Positions 27,871-37,994 of a stretch of DNA of 64,000 nucleotides are shown in pieces. Below the pieces are notes generated by a model, which saw nothing but the letters and a program-made list of their open reading frames with translations, searched no databases and was not told the origin of the DNA. The stretch spans positions 1 to 64,000 of the forward strand of contig JAJPEN010000039.1 in NCBI GenBank assembly GCA_021166835.1, written 5' to 3'. The number at the start of each line of letters is the position of its first letter. Within the stretch, counting starts at the first letter, position 1. Made by a program: the position numbers and the translations under genes. The stretch comes from Burkholderiaceae bacterium. GTDB lineage: Bacteria; Pseudomonadota; Gammaproteobacteria; Burkholderiales; Burkholderiaceae.

Positions 27871-30717
27871 TCAGGCCTCGCGCGATTCGACCGCGTCGGC
27901 GTCGTGCACGAGATGCATCCGGCGCAGCGTCGGAAGCGACTCGAGGAATTCGGCCAGCTCGGCGAAGGGCAGGGGTTCGCAGATCAGCGCGCCCTGCACC
28001 TGGTCGCAGTCGAGCGCGCGCAACTCGCGCAGCTCGGCGGCCGTCTCCACGCCCTCGACCATCGCCTGCATGCCGAGCTTGGCCGCCATCGCGGTGATCG
28101 CCTGCACGATCGCGGCATTGCCGCGATCCTCGGGAAGGTTCTGGACGAAGGCGCGGTCGATCTTCAGGCCGTCCACCGGCAGGTTCTTCAGGTACGACAA
28201 CGACGCGTAGCCGGTGCCGAAGTTGTCGATGACGACGCGCACGCCGAGCCGGCGCAGCTCGCCGATCAGCGTCACCGTGCGATCGGCGTTCTCGATGAAC
28301 GCGCTCTCGGTCAGCTCCAGGCGCAGCAGCCGCGGCGGGAAGCGTCGCTCGAGCAACGACTCGTTCAGCGCGGAGAGGAAGCCCTCCTCGGCGAGCTGTC
28401 GGGCCGACACGTTCACCGAGACGGCGATCTCCGGCCAGGCTTCCAGGCCCAGGCGCACGCGATCGTCCAGTGCGCGGCGGATCGTCCACAGGCCCAGCTC
28501 GCGGACCGCGTTGCTCTGCTCGGCGGCCGGCAGGAACTGGTCGGGCAGCAGCATTCCGCGCACCGGATGCCGCCAGCGCAGCAGACCCTCGAAGCCGACG
28601 ACGCGCCGCTCGCCGATGTTCATGATCGGCTGGTAGTGCAGGTCCAGCTCGCCGCGCAGGATCGCCTGCGGCAGTTCGGCGACGAGCTGCAGCTGCTCGG
28701 CGCGCCCGCCCGAGACGCCGCCGGCGAAGAACTGCACGTCGTTGCGCCCGGCCGATTTCGCCTGGTACATCGCGGCGTCGGCGCAGCGGATCAGCGATTG
28801 CGCGTCGTTGGCGTCGTCGGGAGCAAAGGCGACGCCGATGCTCGCCGACAGGAAATAGGCGCGGTTCGACAGCACCAGCGGGCGTTCGATCGAAGCGAGC
28901 AGGGCGCGCGCGGTCGCCTCGACTTCGTCGCGCGTACCGGCCCGCGAGATCAGCGCGACGAACTCGTCGCCGCCCATGCGGCCGACGACGTCGCGCGGGC
29001 CGACCGCTTCGCCGAGCCGGCGCGCGACTTCGATCAGCGCCTTGTCGCCCGCGCTGTGCCCGAGCGTGTCGTTGATCAGCTTGTAGCGATCGAGGTCGAC
29101 GTAGAGAAGCGCGGCGCGTTCGCCCGCGCGCAATCGTTCGTCGAGCTGCTGCAGCAGGTATGCGCGGTTGGGCAGCGCGGTGAGCGCATCGTGCAGCGAC
29201 GCGTAGGTGAGCCGTCGTTCGGCCGCCTTGCGCTGCAGGTACAGCGACAGCGTGCGCGAGATCGTCTCGGCCGCCTCGCGCAGGAAGCTCTCGCCGCGGA
29301 ATGCCACCGGCGCGAGGAACAGCAGCAGGCTCTGCGGGCGGCCGTGCTCGTCGCGCAGGACGGTGACGAAGGCGGCGTTCGCGCCGAGCGCGCGCGTGCG
29401 GTAGCGCGCGGTGAACGACGGATGCAGCGCGAGATCGGCGATCCAGGCGTCGCGCGCCTCGCGCCAGCATTCGTCCTCGATGCCGCCGTCGTCGAGCGCG
29501 ATCTCGTCGGGAAGCGCGGCGATGGTCTGCGTGAATGCCGGATAGCCCCAGCGTTCGCGCGCCCGTAGTCCGTGACCCGAGCGAACGAGGTGCACGCCGC
29601 CGATCCAGCCGAGCTTGCCGCAGACGGTGATCAGGATCGCGGTGATCACGCGCTGCGGCTCGGTCTGCTCGCGCATGATCGCGGCGATGTCGCCTTCCAG
29701 CTCGAGCAGGATGCGCTGCTGCTTCTCCCGCGTGATGTCGCGCCCGACGCCGCGGTACCCGATGAACTGGCCGCCTTCGTCGTAGACCGGGTGCCCGCTG
29801 AGCGACAGGTGGTGCACGATGCCCTGCGGATCGATCTGGCTGAACTCGAAGTTCTCGAAGGGCTTGTGCGCTTCGCAGATCGCGCGGTGCGTCTCCCAGT
29901 CGGGCGACAGGAAATCGCTCTCCGGCGTCTCCCAGCGGCGCCGCCCCATCGACGAGCGCGCCCAGTTGCCGACCACGGCGCCGAAGGAGTCGGACAGGAA
30001 GGACACGCGGTGCTGCGCGTCGGTCTCCCAGATCCAGTCGGAGCTCAGATGCGTGAGGTCGCGGAACTTGGCTTCGCTCGCCGCGAGCTGCTGCTGCATC
30101 GCGCGCATGCCGGTGATGTCCTGCACGATGCCCGTCATGCGCACGACTTCTCCCTGCTCGTCGCGTTCGGCGTGGCCCAGGCTGCGCACCCAGACGACGT
30201 CGCGCGTCGGGCGCATCCAGCGGAAGTCGACGCGGACTTCGCCGCCGGATTTCATCGCGCGCCGATGCGCTTCGCGCCAACGCTCCTGGTCGTTCGGGTG
30301 GATGTGCGCCAGCAGCGTGCGTGGCGGCGGGACGCCGGCGGCAGGATCCCGGCCGAACAGGCGGAACGCGCCGTCGCTCCAGTGCAGCGTGTTCGCATGC
30401 AGGTCGTGCGTCCACGAACCGAGGCCGGCCAGTTGTTCGATGGCGTCCTGGCGCGCGCTTGAGCGAGAGCTCGCTTCGGCGCTCTGCCGGGCGCGCGAGG
30501 CGCGCGACCGACGCGCCGCGTTCAGCGCGACGAAGCCGATCGCGCCGGCCAGCGCGGCGAGCGCGCCCGTCCAGGCTGCGATGCCGGCCGATCCGGCGCT
30601 GCCGAAGTAGGCTACGCTCGCGCCGACGACGCCGGCGAGCATCGCCGCGGCGGCCGCTGCCAATGCGAACGACTCGAGCCGCGCGATCGCGACCCGCTCG
30701 GGAGCGGTGTCCGGAAT
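27871..30717 (-). CDS. Membrane sensor with PAS, PAS, GAF, GGDEF and EAL domains
   Basis: About 948 residues acting on cyclic-di-GMP. Two TMs (about 10-65) precede PAS domains (95-205, 215-335), a GAF-like region (340-490), GGDEF (active-site motif GGDEF near 580) and EAL (680-930). The diguanylate cyclase site is intact, but the inhibitory RxxD site reads GPRD. In the phosphodiesterase domain EAL is EGL and DDFGTG is DNFGTG, so hydrolysis may be weak. No ATG, GTG or TTG fits the N-terminus: the best start is ATT at 30715-30717, 6 nt after AGGAG. A TTG about 18 codons further in is the alternative. Confidence 0.83.
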   Translation of the reverse strand: MPDTAPERVAIARLESFALAAAAAAMLAGVVGASVAYFGSAGSAGIAAWTGALAALAGAIGFVALNAARRSRASRARQSAEASSRSSARQDAIEQLAGLGSWTHDLHANTLHWSDGAFRLFGRDPAAGVPPPRTLLAHIHPNDQERWREAHRRAMKSGGEVRVDFRWMRPTRDVVWVRSLGHAERDEQGEVVRMTGIVQDITGMRAMQQQLAASEAKFRDLTHLSSDWIWETDAQHRVSFLSDSFGAVVGNWARSSMGRRRWETPESDFLSPDWETHRAICEAHKPFENFEFSQIDPQGIVHHLSLSGHPVYDEGGQFIGYRGVGRDITREKQQRILLELEGDIAAIMREQTEPQRVITAILITVCGKLGWIGGVHLVRSGHGLRARERWGYPAFTQTIAALPDEIALDDGGIEDECWREARDAWIADLALHPSFTARYRTRALGANAAFVTVLRDEHGRPQSLLLFLAPVAFRGESFLREAAETISRTLSLYLQRKAAERRLTYASLHDALTALPNRAYLLQQLDERLRAGERAALLYVDLDRYKLINDTLGHSAGDKALIEVARRLGEAVGPRDVVGRMGGDEFVALISRAGTRDEVEATARALLASIERPLVLSNRAYFLSASIGVAFAPDDANDAQSLIRCADAAMYQAKSAGRNDVQFFAGGVSGGRAEQLQLVAELPQAILRGELDLHYQPIMNIGERRVVGFEGLLRWRHPVRGMLLPDQFLPAAEQSNAVRELGLWTIRRALDDRVRLGLEAWPEIAVSVNVSARQLAEEGFLSALNESLLERRFPPRLLRLELTESAFIENADRTVTLIGELRRLGVRVVIDNFGTGYASLSYLKNLPVDGLKIDRAFVQNLPEDRGNAAIVQAITAMAAKLGMQAMVEGVETAAELRELRALDCDQVQGALICEPLPFAELAEFLESLPTLRRMHLVHDADAVESREA

Positions 30718-30798
30718 CTCGTTCTCCTGTCGGGGGGCCCGCAGAGGCCGGGTCGGCCCACTGTAACGGAAGCGTGTTGTCGCAACGAGGAATTTGTC

Positions 30799-31449
30799 GT
30801 GTCCGAGCCGAATGAATGTCGCTGCGCCGCGTCCCGCAGCGCCTCGCCGTGGATCCTTCGCTGGCTCGAGCGGCTGCCGCCCGGCGCCACAGTGCTCGAC
30901 TTCGCTGCCGGTTCGGGACGACATGCGCTCGCCGCCTGCGAGCGCGGCCTGCGCGTCGTCGCGATCGATCGCGACGAGCAGGCGCTCGCGCGCCTGCACG
31001 ATGCGACGTGCATGGCGACGCGCGCCACGACGGGTGCCACGACGGGCCCCGCCGGGCGGGCGGACGACGTCGCCGGCCTAGGCTCGATCGCGTTGCGCGT
31101 CGCCGATCTCGAAGCGGGCCCGTGGCCCTTCGAGGCGCACGAGCGCTTCGATGCCGTCGTCGTCGCGAACTACCTGTTCCGGCCGCGCTTCGCGCTGCTC
31201 GCCGCGCTGGTCGCGCCGAACGGGCTGCTCGTCTACGAGACCTTCGCGCAGGGCAACGAACGCTACGGTCGTCCGTCGAACCCGGCGTTCCTGCTCGCGC
31301 CCGAAGAGCTGTGCGTGCGCGCCCGACGCGCCGGGCTCACCGTGATCGGCTACGAAGCCGGCATCGTGCAGCGGCCCGCGCCGGCGGCGATCCAGCGCGT
31401 CTGCGCGGTGCGCACGCGCGACGCCGAGGCACTGGCGACGCTCGGCTAG
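30799..31449 (+). CDS. Class I SAM-dependent methyltransferase
   Basis: 216 residues. Motif [14 protein letters not shown], acidic loop VVAIDRDEQ and post-[14 protein letters not shown] mark a Rossmann-type methyltransferase of the TehB-like group. Substrate unknown. GTG start at 30799; an 81-nt gap separates it from the divergent sensor gene. Lies just upstream of dapA, an arrangement seen in other betaproteobacteria. Confidence 0.85.
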   Translation: MSEPNECRCAASRSASPWILRWLERLPPGATVLDFAAGSGRHALAACERGLRVVAIDRDEQALARLHDATCMATRATTGATTGPAGRADDVAGLGSIALRVADLEAGPWPFEAHERFDAVVVANYLFRPRFALLAALVAPNGLLVYETFAQGNERYGRPSNPAFLLAPEELCVRARRAGLTVIGYEAGIVQRPAPAAIQRVCAVRTRDAEALATLG

Positions 31450-31452
31450 AAT
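31447..31452 (+). promoter_or_regulatory. Putative -10 element of dapA
   Basis: TAGAAT overlaps the stop region of the methyltransferase gene, 26 nt before the dapA start. No strong -35 is seen. Confidence 0.3.
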
Positions 31453-31478
31453 GTCTCGTTTTTCAGCGACCGACCATC

Positions 31479-32353
<875 letters not shown>

Positions 32354-32357
<4 letters not shown>

Positions 32358-33529
32358 AGTCGACGAGATTGACGACCGCCGCGCGCGGCGCGACGGTTGC
32401 TTCGTTGTGCGCGTTGCTTGCCGCCTGCGGCATCACCGAGAAGATCGACGATGCGAGCCGGATCGACTACCGCTCGTCGACCAAGCTGCCGTCGCTGGAG
32501 GTTCCCCCCGACCTCACGAAGCCGCGTGCCGACAATCGATTCACGATTCCCGAGCGGGCGGGTAACAGCAACAGCAACGACCGCACGTGGTCGTCCTACG
32601 AGCGCAATCGTTCGACGCCGTCGGCGCAGGGCGCGACGCAGGTGCTTCCGCAGGTCGCCGGTGCGCATATCGAGCGCCAGGGCGACCAGCGCTGGCTCGT
32701 CGTCGATGCGCCGCCCGAGAAGGTGTGGCCGGTCGTGCGCGACTTCTGGCGCGACTCCGGCTTCAACGTGCAGAGCGAGTCTCCGCAAACCGGCATCATC
32801 GAGACCGACTGGGCCGAGAACCACGCGAAGCTGCCGCTCGATTTCATTCGCCGCACGGTCGGGCGCGCGTTCGACAATCTGTATTCCACCGGCGAGCGCG
32901 ACAAGTTCCGCACGCGTCTCGAGCGCGAACCGGGCGGTGGCACCGCCGTGTACATCACGCATCGCGGGATGATCGAGGTGTACACGTCGACCGCCGAGGA
33001 GCGCACGGTCTGGCAGCCGCGACCGGCCGATCCCGAACTGGAGGCCGAGTTCCTGCGCCGCCTGATGCTGCGTTTCGTGCCCGAGGCCGAGGCAGCGCAG
33101 GCCGGGCAGGCCGCCGCCTCTACCGCAGGCGGCTCGCCGCAGGAGGCCACGCTGGTAAATACCGGCGACGCGCAGCGCCTGGAGCTGGCCGAAGGCTTCG
33201 ATCGGGCCTGGCGCACCGTGGGACTCGCTCTCGATCGCGGCGGCTTCACGGTGGAAGACCGCGACCGCTCGAAGGGCGTCTACTTCGTCCGCTACATCGA
33301 TCCCGAGATCGAGGGCGGCCGCAGCGGGAAGAAGCCGGGCTTTCTCTCGCGCATCTTCGGCAGCGGCCAGGCGCGCGCCGACGCGAGTCCGCGCTTCCGC
33401 ATCGAAGTCACCAGTGAAGGCGAGCGCAGCCGGGTGCTGGTGCGCGACCCGCAGGGCCAGCCGGTGGCCGACGTCGATCGCAAGACGGTCGGGCGGATCC
33501 TCACGCTGCTGCAGGAACAGATGAAGTAA
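32354..33529 (+). CDS. bamC: Outer membrane assembly lipoprotein BamC
   Basis: 391-residue lipoprotein of the BAM complex that inserts beta-barrel proteins. The signal peptide ends in the lipobox LLAAC, followed by an unstructured linker with [17 protein letters not shown], the segment that binds BamD in E. coli, and two helix-grip domains. Start is a TTG at 32354 overlapping the dapA stop, with GGAG 8 nt upstream. Confidence 0.9.
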
Positions 33530-33534
33530 AGCCG

Positions 33535-34320
33535 GTGCGCTTCGCCAGCCTGGGCAGCGGCAGCGAGGGCAACGCGCTGCTGGTCGAAGGCGCCGACGGC
33601 GCCAGCTGCGTGCTGATCGACTGCGGATTCGGGCTGCGCGAGGCCGAGCGCCGGCTGCGCGCGCTGGGTCGGGAGCCGGCGCAGATCGATGCCATCCTCG
33701 TCACGCACGAACACGGCGACCACGTCGGGGGCGTCTTTCGCCTTGCGCATCGCCATCGCATTCCGGTGCACCTGACGCACGGGACGGCGCGTGCGATCGG
33801 TTCGCTGGTTCCCGACAGTTTCGATCGCGCGGCGCTGCTGCGCGTCTTCGATTCGTCGGCCGGCTTCGAATGCGCCGGCCTGCGCGTCGATCCGGTGGCG
33901 GTGCCGCACGACGCGCGCGAGCCCGTGCAGTACGTGCTCGATGACGGCAGTGTCCGGCTCGGTGTTCTCACCGACCTGGGCCATGGCAGCGCACACGTCG
34001 TGCGAGCCTTGTCCCGGCTCGATGCCCTCGTGCTCGAGTGCAACCACGACCCCGGGCTGCTCGAGGCGAACCGCCGCTACACGGCGGCGCTGAAGCGACG
34101 CATCGGCGGGCAGTGGGGCCATCTGAGCAACATCGAGGCGGCGCGCATCCTCGCCGCGGTGGACCGATCGCGCCTGCGCATCGTCGTCGCCGCGCACCTG
34201 AGCCGGCAGAACAACCGGCCCGATCTCGCGCGAGCGGCACTGGCTTGCGTCTTCGACGACGATCCGCAGGCGCTTCAGGTAGCCGACCAGGACAGCGGCA
34301 TCGGCTGGATCGCCGTCTGA
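33535..34320 (+). CDS. Metallo-beta-lactamase-fold hydrolase (YycJ/WalJ-like)
   Basis: 261 residues. The two-metal motif THEHGDHVGG, a later SHLS-like His region (AAHLSRQNN) and ECNHDPG are all present. Starts FASLGSGSEGNALLVEG, as in the YycJ group of putative 5' exonucleases. GTG start 5 nt after bamC, so likely co-transcribed with dapA-bamC. Confidence 0.88.
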   Translation: MRFASLGSGSEGNALLVEGADGASCVLIDCGFGLREAERRLRALGREPAQIDAILVTHEHGDHVGGVFRLAHRHRIPVHLTHGTARAIGSLVPDSFDRAALLRVFDSSAGFECAGLRVDPVAVPHDAREPVQYVLDDGSVRLGVLTDLGHGSAHVVRALSRLDALVLECNHDPGLLEANRRYTAALKRRIGGQWGHLSNIEAARILAAVDRSRLRIVVAAHLSRQNNRPDLARAALACVFDDDPQALQVADQDSGIGWIAV

Positions 34321-34384
34321 ACGCGCGGCAGACGCCGCGCGGAGCCGAACGAGCGGCGGGCGCTGCCCGGGCGCCCGCCTCGCG

Positions 34385-35071
34385 TCACTTCGACGCCTGT
34401 GCGTCCTTCTGCGCTTCGTTCGCGGCGGCTACGGCGCGTTCGGCAGCGGCTTTCGCCGCGTCTGCTGCGTTGCCGGTCGCCTCGACCGTCGTGTCGGCCG
34501 GGTTGGACAGCGTGTCGCGCTTCGAGGCAGCCGGACCGCCCGGCGTCGCCGTCTCGCGCGCAAGCTCCGCAGCCTTCTGCGCTTCCTGGCTGGCCGCCTG
34601 CGCGGCCTGCGCGGCCTTTTGCGCAGCGGCTGCGCTGTCCTTGTCCTCGGCGGCATCGGCGGCGTCGATCGCGCGCTGTGCAGCCTCGTTGGTGTCCTTG
34701 GCGGCCTGCTTCAACTCCGCGTTCGTCGACTCGGCCGATTGCGTCGGCTGGCCGCTGCGCTCGGCCTGCTGCGCGCGCTCCGACTCCGCCGTCTGGCGCG
34801 CCGCCTGCGCCGCTTCCTCGGCTTTCAGCCCCGCGTCCTTGGCGGCGTCGGCCGCCTGCCGCGCGGCGTCGGCCGCAGCGTCGGACTGCCCGGGAGGGCC
34901 GAGCACGGCGGTGCTCGAGGCCTCGGACGGGTCGGGCCCCGCGGTGTGAGGAGCGGTGGCTGCAGCGCCGCTGTTCGCGGGGGGCGGCGGCGCCGCCGGT
35001 TCGTCGCTCCGGCTGCACCCACCCAGCGCCAGAGCCACTACCGAGGCGAGGAGGAGGGTCTTGTCCATCAT
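34385..35071 (-). CDS. Alanine-rich coiled-coil lipoprotein
   Basis: About 228 residues. A short signal with lipobox LGGC (Cys near 19) is followed by a Pro/Ala linker and a long AA(D/E/Q)AA-type helix (65-205) with heptad spacing and few hydrophobics. This resembles Lpp/alanine-zipper-like surface lipoproteins, but I recognise no family. Composition alone drives most similarity, so function is open. Start may be either of the two adjacent ATGs. Confidence 0.7.
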   Translation of the reverse strand: MMDKTLLLASVVALALGGCSRSDEPAAPPPPANSGAAATAPHTAGPDPSEASSTAVLGPPGQSDAAADAARQAADAAKDAGLKAEEAAQAARQTAESERAQQAERSGQPTQSAESTNAELKQAAKDTNEAAQRAIDAADAAEDKDSAAAAQKAAQAAQAASQEAQKAAELARETATPGGPAASKRDTLSNPADTTVEATGNAADAAKAAAERAVAAANEAQKDAQASK

Positions 35072-35226
35072 GACATTCGCTTCCGTTGAACCGGTTCGCG
35101 CAGGTCGCGAACCTGCAGGGGAAGCGGCATTCGACGTGCCCGGCCGGGCGACGGCGCCGCGGCGTCCCCGTCGGCAGGCGTGTTCTACACTGGCCCGGAC
35201 GGCGTTCCTGCGCCGAAGGAGCGGAG

Positions 35227-35727
35227 ATGGATGAGCAGGTGTGCAGCAACCGCTGGGTGCGGGTGCGCTACCGGCTGTTCGATGCGCAGGGCGAAGCGAT
35301 CGAGACCGGCCAGCGCGAATGGACGTATCTGCACGGCGGATACGGGTCGGTGTTTCCCGCCGTCGAGCGGGTGCTCGAAGGAGCGCAGGCCGGCGAGTCG
35401 CGCAGCGCGCGTCTCGAACCGATCGACGCCTTCGGGGAGTACGACGCGTCGCTGGTCCGGCTCGCGCCGCGCGCCCGTTTTCCGTCGGCGCTCGAGCGCG
35501 GGATGTCCTTCGAGGGCGTGCCCGGCGAGGCGGACGACGGGCGCATCCACATCGTCACCGACTTCACCGACGAGACGGTCGTGCTCGATGCGAATCATCC
35601 GCTCGCCGGCATGGCGTTGCGCTTCGATCTTCAGGTGCTCGAGGTGCGCGAAGCCACCCCCGAGGAGATCGGGGACGAGCAGCGTCGCGCGCAGGAGGCC
35701 GACGAGGAGGGGCGCGAAGAGCCTTAG
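35227..35727 (+). CDS. FKBP-type peptidyl-prolyl isomerase, SlyD-like
   Basis: 166 residues. The C-terminal DANHPLAGMALRFDLQVLEV is the SlyD hallmark closing the FKBP barrel around its insert-in-flap chaperone domain; the N-terminal strand carries WVRVRYRLFDAQGEAIE. The acidic C-tail lacks the His-rich metal-binding stretch of E. coli SlyD. The usual Phe/Asp catalytic core is only partly conserved (FGEYD). AGGAG lies 5 nt before the ATG. Confidence 0.85.
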   Translation: MDEQVCSNRWVRVRYRLFDAQGEAIETGQREWTYLHGGYGSVFPAVERVLEGAQAGESRSARLEPIDAFGEYDASLVRLAPRARFPSALERGMSFEGVPGEADDGRIHIVTDFTDETVVLDANHPLAGMALRFDLQVLEVREATPEEIGDEQRRAQEADEEGREEP

Positions 35728-35770
35728 GGTCTGTTCCCGGCGCGGGGACGATCGTAGTGTGAACAGGCCC
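35727..35770. terminator. Inverted repeat between convergent FKBP and cytochrome b fusion genes
   Basis: gggtctgttc (35727-35736) pairs with gaacaggccc (35761-35770) with one mismatch, around a 24-nt loop. It begins on the FKBP stop codon. Probable transcription end, although the long loop would also suit a degenerate repeat element. Confidence 0.4.
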
Positions 35771-35808
35771 TGGGCGGCCCCCTCGGCCGGCCGGGGTGAT
35801 CGCTCGTT

Positions 35809-37719
35809 TCAGCCCGCCGGCGTGATCGTCGATTGCGGCGTGAACGCGTCCGAATAGCAGGCGTCCTCGTGCAGGCCCTGTGCAACGAACGCGGGGCGCG
35901 CCGCCTGCACCATCCGCACCGATCCGCACGCGTAGACCGAGAAGCCGCGCAGGTCGGGGAAATCGGCGAGGATCGCTTCGTGCACGAAGCCGCTACGGCC
36001 CTCCCAGGTGTCTTCGGGCAGCGGCTCCGAGAGGACCGGCACGAAGTGGAAGTTCGGATGCTCGCGCTCCCACTGCCGTGGCAGGTCGAGCAGGTACAGG
36101 TCGCGCGGGCGACGCACGCCCCAGTAGAAGTACATCGGTCGTTCGATGCCCAGGCGGAACGCCTGCTCGAGCAGGCTCTTCACCGGCGCGAAACCGGTGG
36201 CGCCCGCCACGAAGATCAGCGGCTTGTCGCTCGGCTCGTGCAGCACGAACGAGCCGATCGGTCCTTCGATGGTCAGCTCGTCGCCCGGCTTCATCGTCTC
36301 GAAGACGCGGGTGGTGAAACGTCCGCCGGGCATCAGGCGTACGTGCAGCTCGACGAGGTCGGTGCTGCCCGACGGCGCCGTGAACGAGTAGCTGCGCCGG
36401 GCACCGTCCTCGAGCACGATGTTCAGGTACTGGCCGGCTTCGTAGTCGATGCGCTGGCCGCGCTGCAGGCGCAGCGCGACGAGCATCACGTCGTGGGTGA
36501 CGCGCTCGAGTCGCTCGACGACCGTCTTGTACTCGCGGATGCGCAGTGCAGCGCCGGCCGCGGCGTTCTCCTCGTACTCGAACTCGACGTCCGAGCGCGC
36601 GCGCGCGCAGCACAGCAGGATCCATCCGGCCTCGCGCTCCTGCTCGGTCAGCGCGGTGGGCTGGTAGCCCGACATCTCGACGTCGCCGCCGATCATCAGT
36701 GCCTTGCACACGCCGCATCCGCCGGAGCGGCATTCGTAGGGCAGAGGAATGTCTGCGCGCAACCCCGCGTCGAGCAGCGTCTCGCCGGCACGAACCGGAG
36801 CCTGCTGGCGACCCGGATGCGCGGTGAGTTCGTAGACCTGCTCCTTGCCGGCGCGCACCGGCGGCAGCCAGGGCAGCGCCATCAGCAGCAGCGTGACGCC
36901 ACCGACGAGCACCCAAAGCTTGATCGGATCCCACGCGTAGATGAGCGGATAGGCAACCAGGTAGAACCAGTCGAACTTCAGCGTGATCGGCACGGTGCCG
37001 AGGTCGGCCGGGGCCTGGCTCACGACCGGCACGACGATCGACATGACCAGCAGCATCAGCGCCAGGCCGATCGCCAGCGGGCGCGGCGGCACCTGCGAGG
37101 CGCGCGGCACGCGCTGCGTATGCACCCACAGCGCCAGCAGCGCGACCAGCGGAATGCCGATGTGCAGGAACGAGAGCAGCGAGAACAGCCGGTCGGTGAC
37201 CGCTTCCGGGGTGATGAAGTTGCGCGTGAGGATGCCGTTGAACACCGGCAGCGCGTCGAGCCACTCGGTGGTTGCGACGATCACGAACTGCGAGAGCTTG
37301 TCCCACGGCAGCATGAAGCCGTTGACGCCCGAGACGTAGATCAGCCACATCACGACCACGCCGCTCACCCACGAGAACGCGCGGAAGCTGCGATAGCGAT
37401 CGAAGGAGAAGTGCCGCAGCATGTGCAGCATCATCGTGAGCACCATCGCGTCCGACGCGTAGCGGTGCACGCTGCGCAGGATTCCGCCGGCGAACCACTG
37501 GCCGTGCGTGATCGACTCCATCGAGGCGTAGGTCTTTTCGATTCCCGTTTCGTAGAACGCGTACAGGTACAGCCCGCTGGCGACGACGAGCCAGAACATC
37601 CAGTAGCTGGTGGCGCCGAGGTAGTAGAGCGGGTTCAGGCGCTCGCCGAAGATGCGGTTGCCGACGGCTTCGGCGGCGAGGAACAGGCGTTGCAGCAGCG
37701 ACTGGAACCGTTTGAGCAA
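35809..37719 (-). CDS. Cytochrome b - [2Fe-2S] ferredoxin - FAD/NAD reductase fusion
   Basis: 636 residues joining three modules. Residues 1-285: a cytochrome b-like membrane part with both heme pairs (His85/His99 and His186/His200, each spaced 14) and a DWFYL segment (250-254) where quinol oxidases have PEWY. 295-375: plant-type ferredoxin with Cys330, Cys335, Cys338 and Cys370/371. 395-636: ferredoxin reductase with FAD motif RSYS (442-445), NAD(P) loop GATGF and a terminal YACGS. It should move electrons between NAD(P)H and quinone or a partner oxidase; direction is unknown. Start is a TTG with GGAG 7 nt upstream. It diverges from the oxidase operon across an FNR-like box. Confidence 0.85.
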   Translation of the reverse strand: MLKRFQSLLQRLFLAAEAVGNRIFGERLNPLYYLGATSYWMFWLVVASGLYLYAFYETGIEKTYASMESITHGQWFAGGILRSVHRYASDAMVLTMMLHMLRHFSFDRYRSFRAFSWVSGVVVMWLIYVSGVNGFMLPWDKLSQFVIVATTEWLDALPVFNGILTRNFITPEAVTDRLFSLLSFLHIGIPLVALLALWVHTQRVPRASQVPPRPLAIGLALMLLVMSIVVPVVSQAPADLGTVPITLKFDWFYLVAYPLIYAWDPIKLWVLVGGVTLLLMALPWLPPVRAGKEQVYELTAHPGRQQAPVRAGETLLDAGLRADIPLPYECRSGGCGVCKALMIGGDVEMSGYQPTALTEQEREAGWILLCCARARSDVEFEYEENAAAGAALRIREYKTVVERLERVTHDVMLVALRLQRGQRIDYEAGQYLNIVLEDGARRSYSFTAPSGSTDLVELHVRLMPGGRFTTRVFETMKPGDELTIEGPIGSFVLHEPSDKPLIFVAGATGFAPVKSLLEQAFRLGIERPMYFYWGVRRPRDLYLLDLPRQWEREHPNFHFVPVLSEPLPEDTWEGRSGFVHEAILADFPDLRGFSVYACGSVRMVQAARPAFVAQGLHEDACYSDAFTPQSTITPAG

Positions 37720-37922
37720 AGAAATTCTCCGTGGGCCGGCGGCGGCGCGCAGGCGCTGGCAACGTAGCGAGAACGGCGCGACGGTGCAAGATCTGGCGCA
37801 CCGTCGGCACGAATACATTCCATTTATTGTTGCGCGGAACCCCTCGAGCGGCCGTACTGCAACGGCGGGGCTTCCCCGACGCGGCGCGTTCGTGGCAACT
37901 TCGGAACGGTGCGTACGAACGC

Positions 37923-37936
37923 TTGATCCCGGTCAA
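37923..37936 (+). promoter_or_regulatory. FNR/Anr/Dnr-type box
   Basis: TTGAT-CCCG-GTCAA matches the FNR consensus TTGAT-N4-ATCAA at nine of ten positions. Its centre (37929.5) is 41.5 nt before about 37971, and a CATGAT hexamer at 37960-37965 sits where a -10 would be for that start, the classic class II activator geometry. It controls the operon starting at 37995 and possibly the divergent fusion gene, indicating induction by oxygen limitation or NO. Confidence 0.6.
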
Positions 37937-37994
37937 GGCGGGGGGCCGGGGGCAGCAACCATGATGCCCGCGTTAAAACACGAGGACACCGTCC

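Noticed and set aside
37720..37994. Possible gene in the 275-nt divergent space
   Set aside because: Reading frames here have no similarity or ribosome site; the space holds the FNR-type box and promoters.
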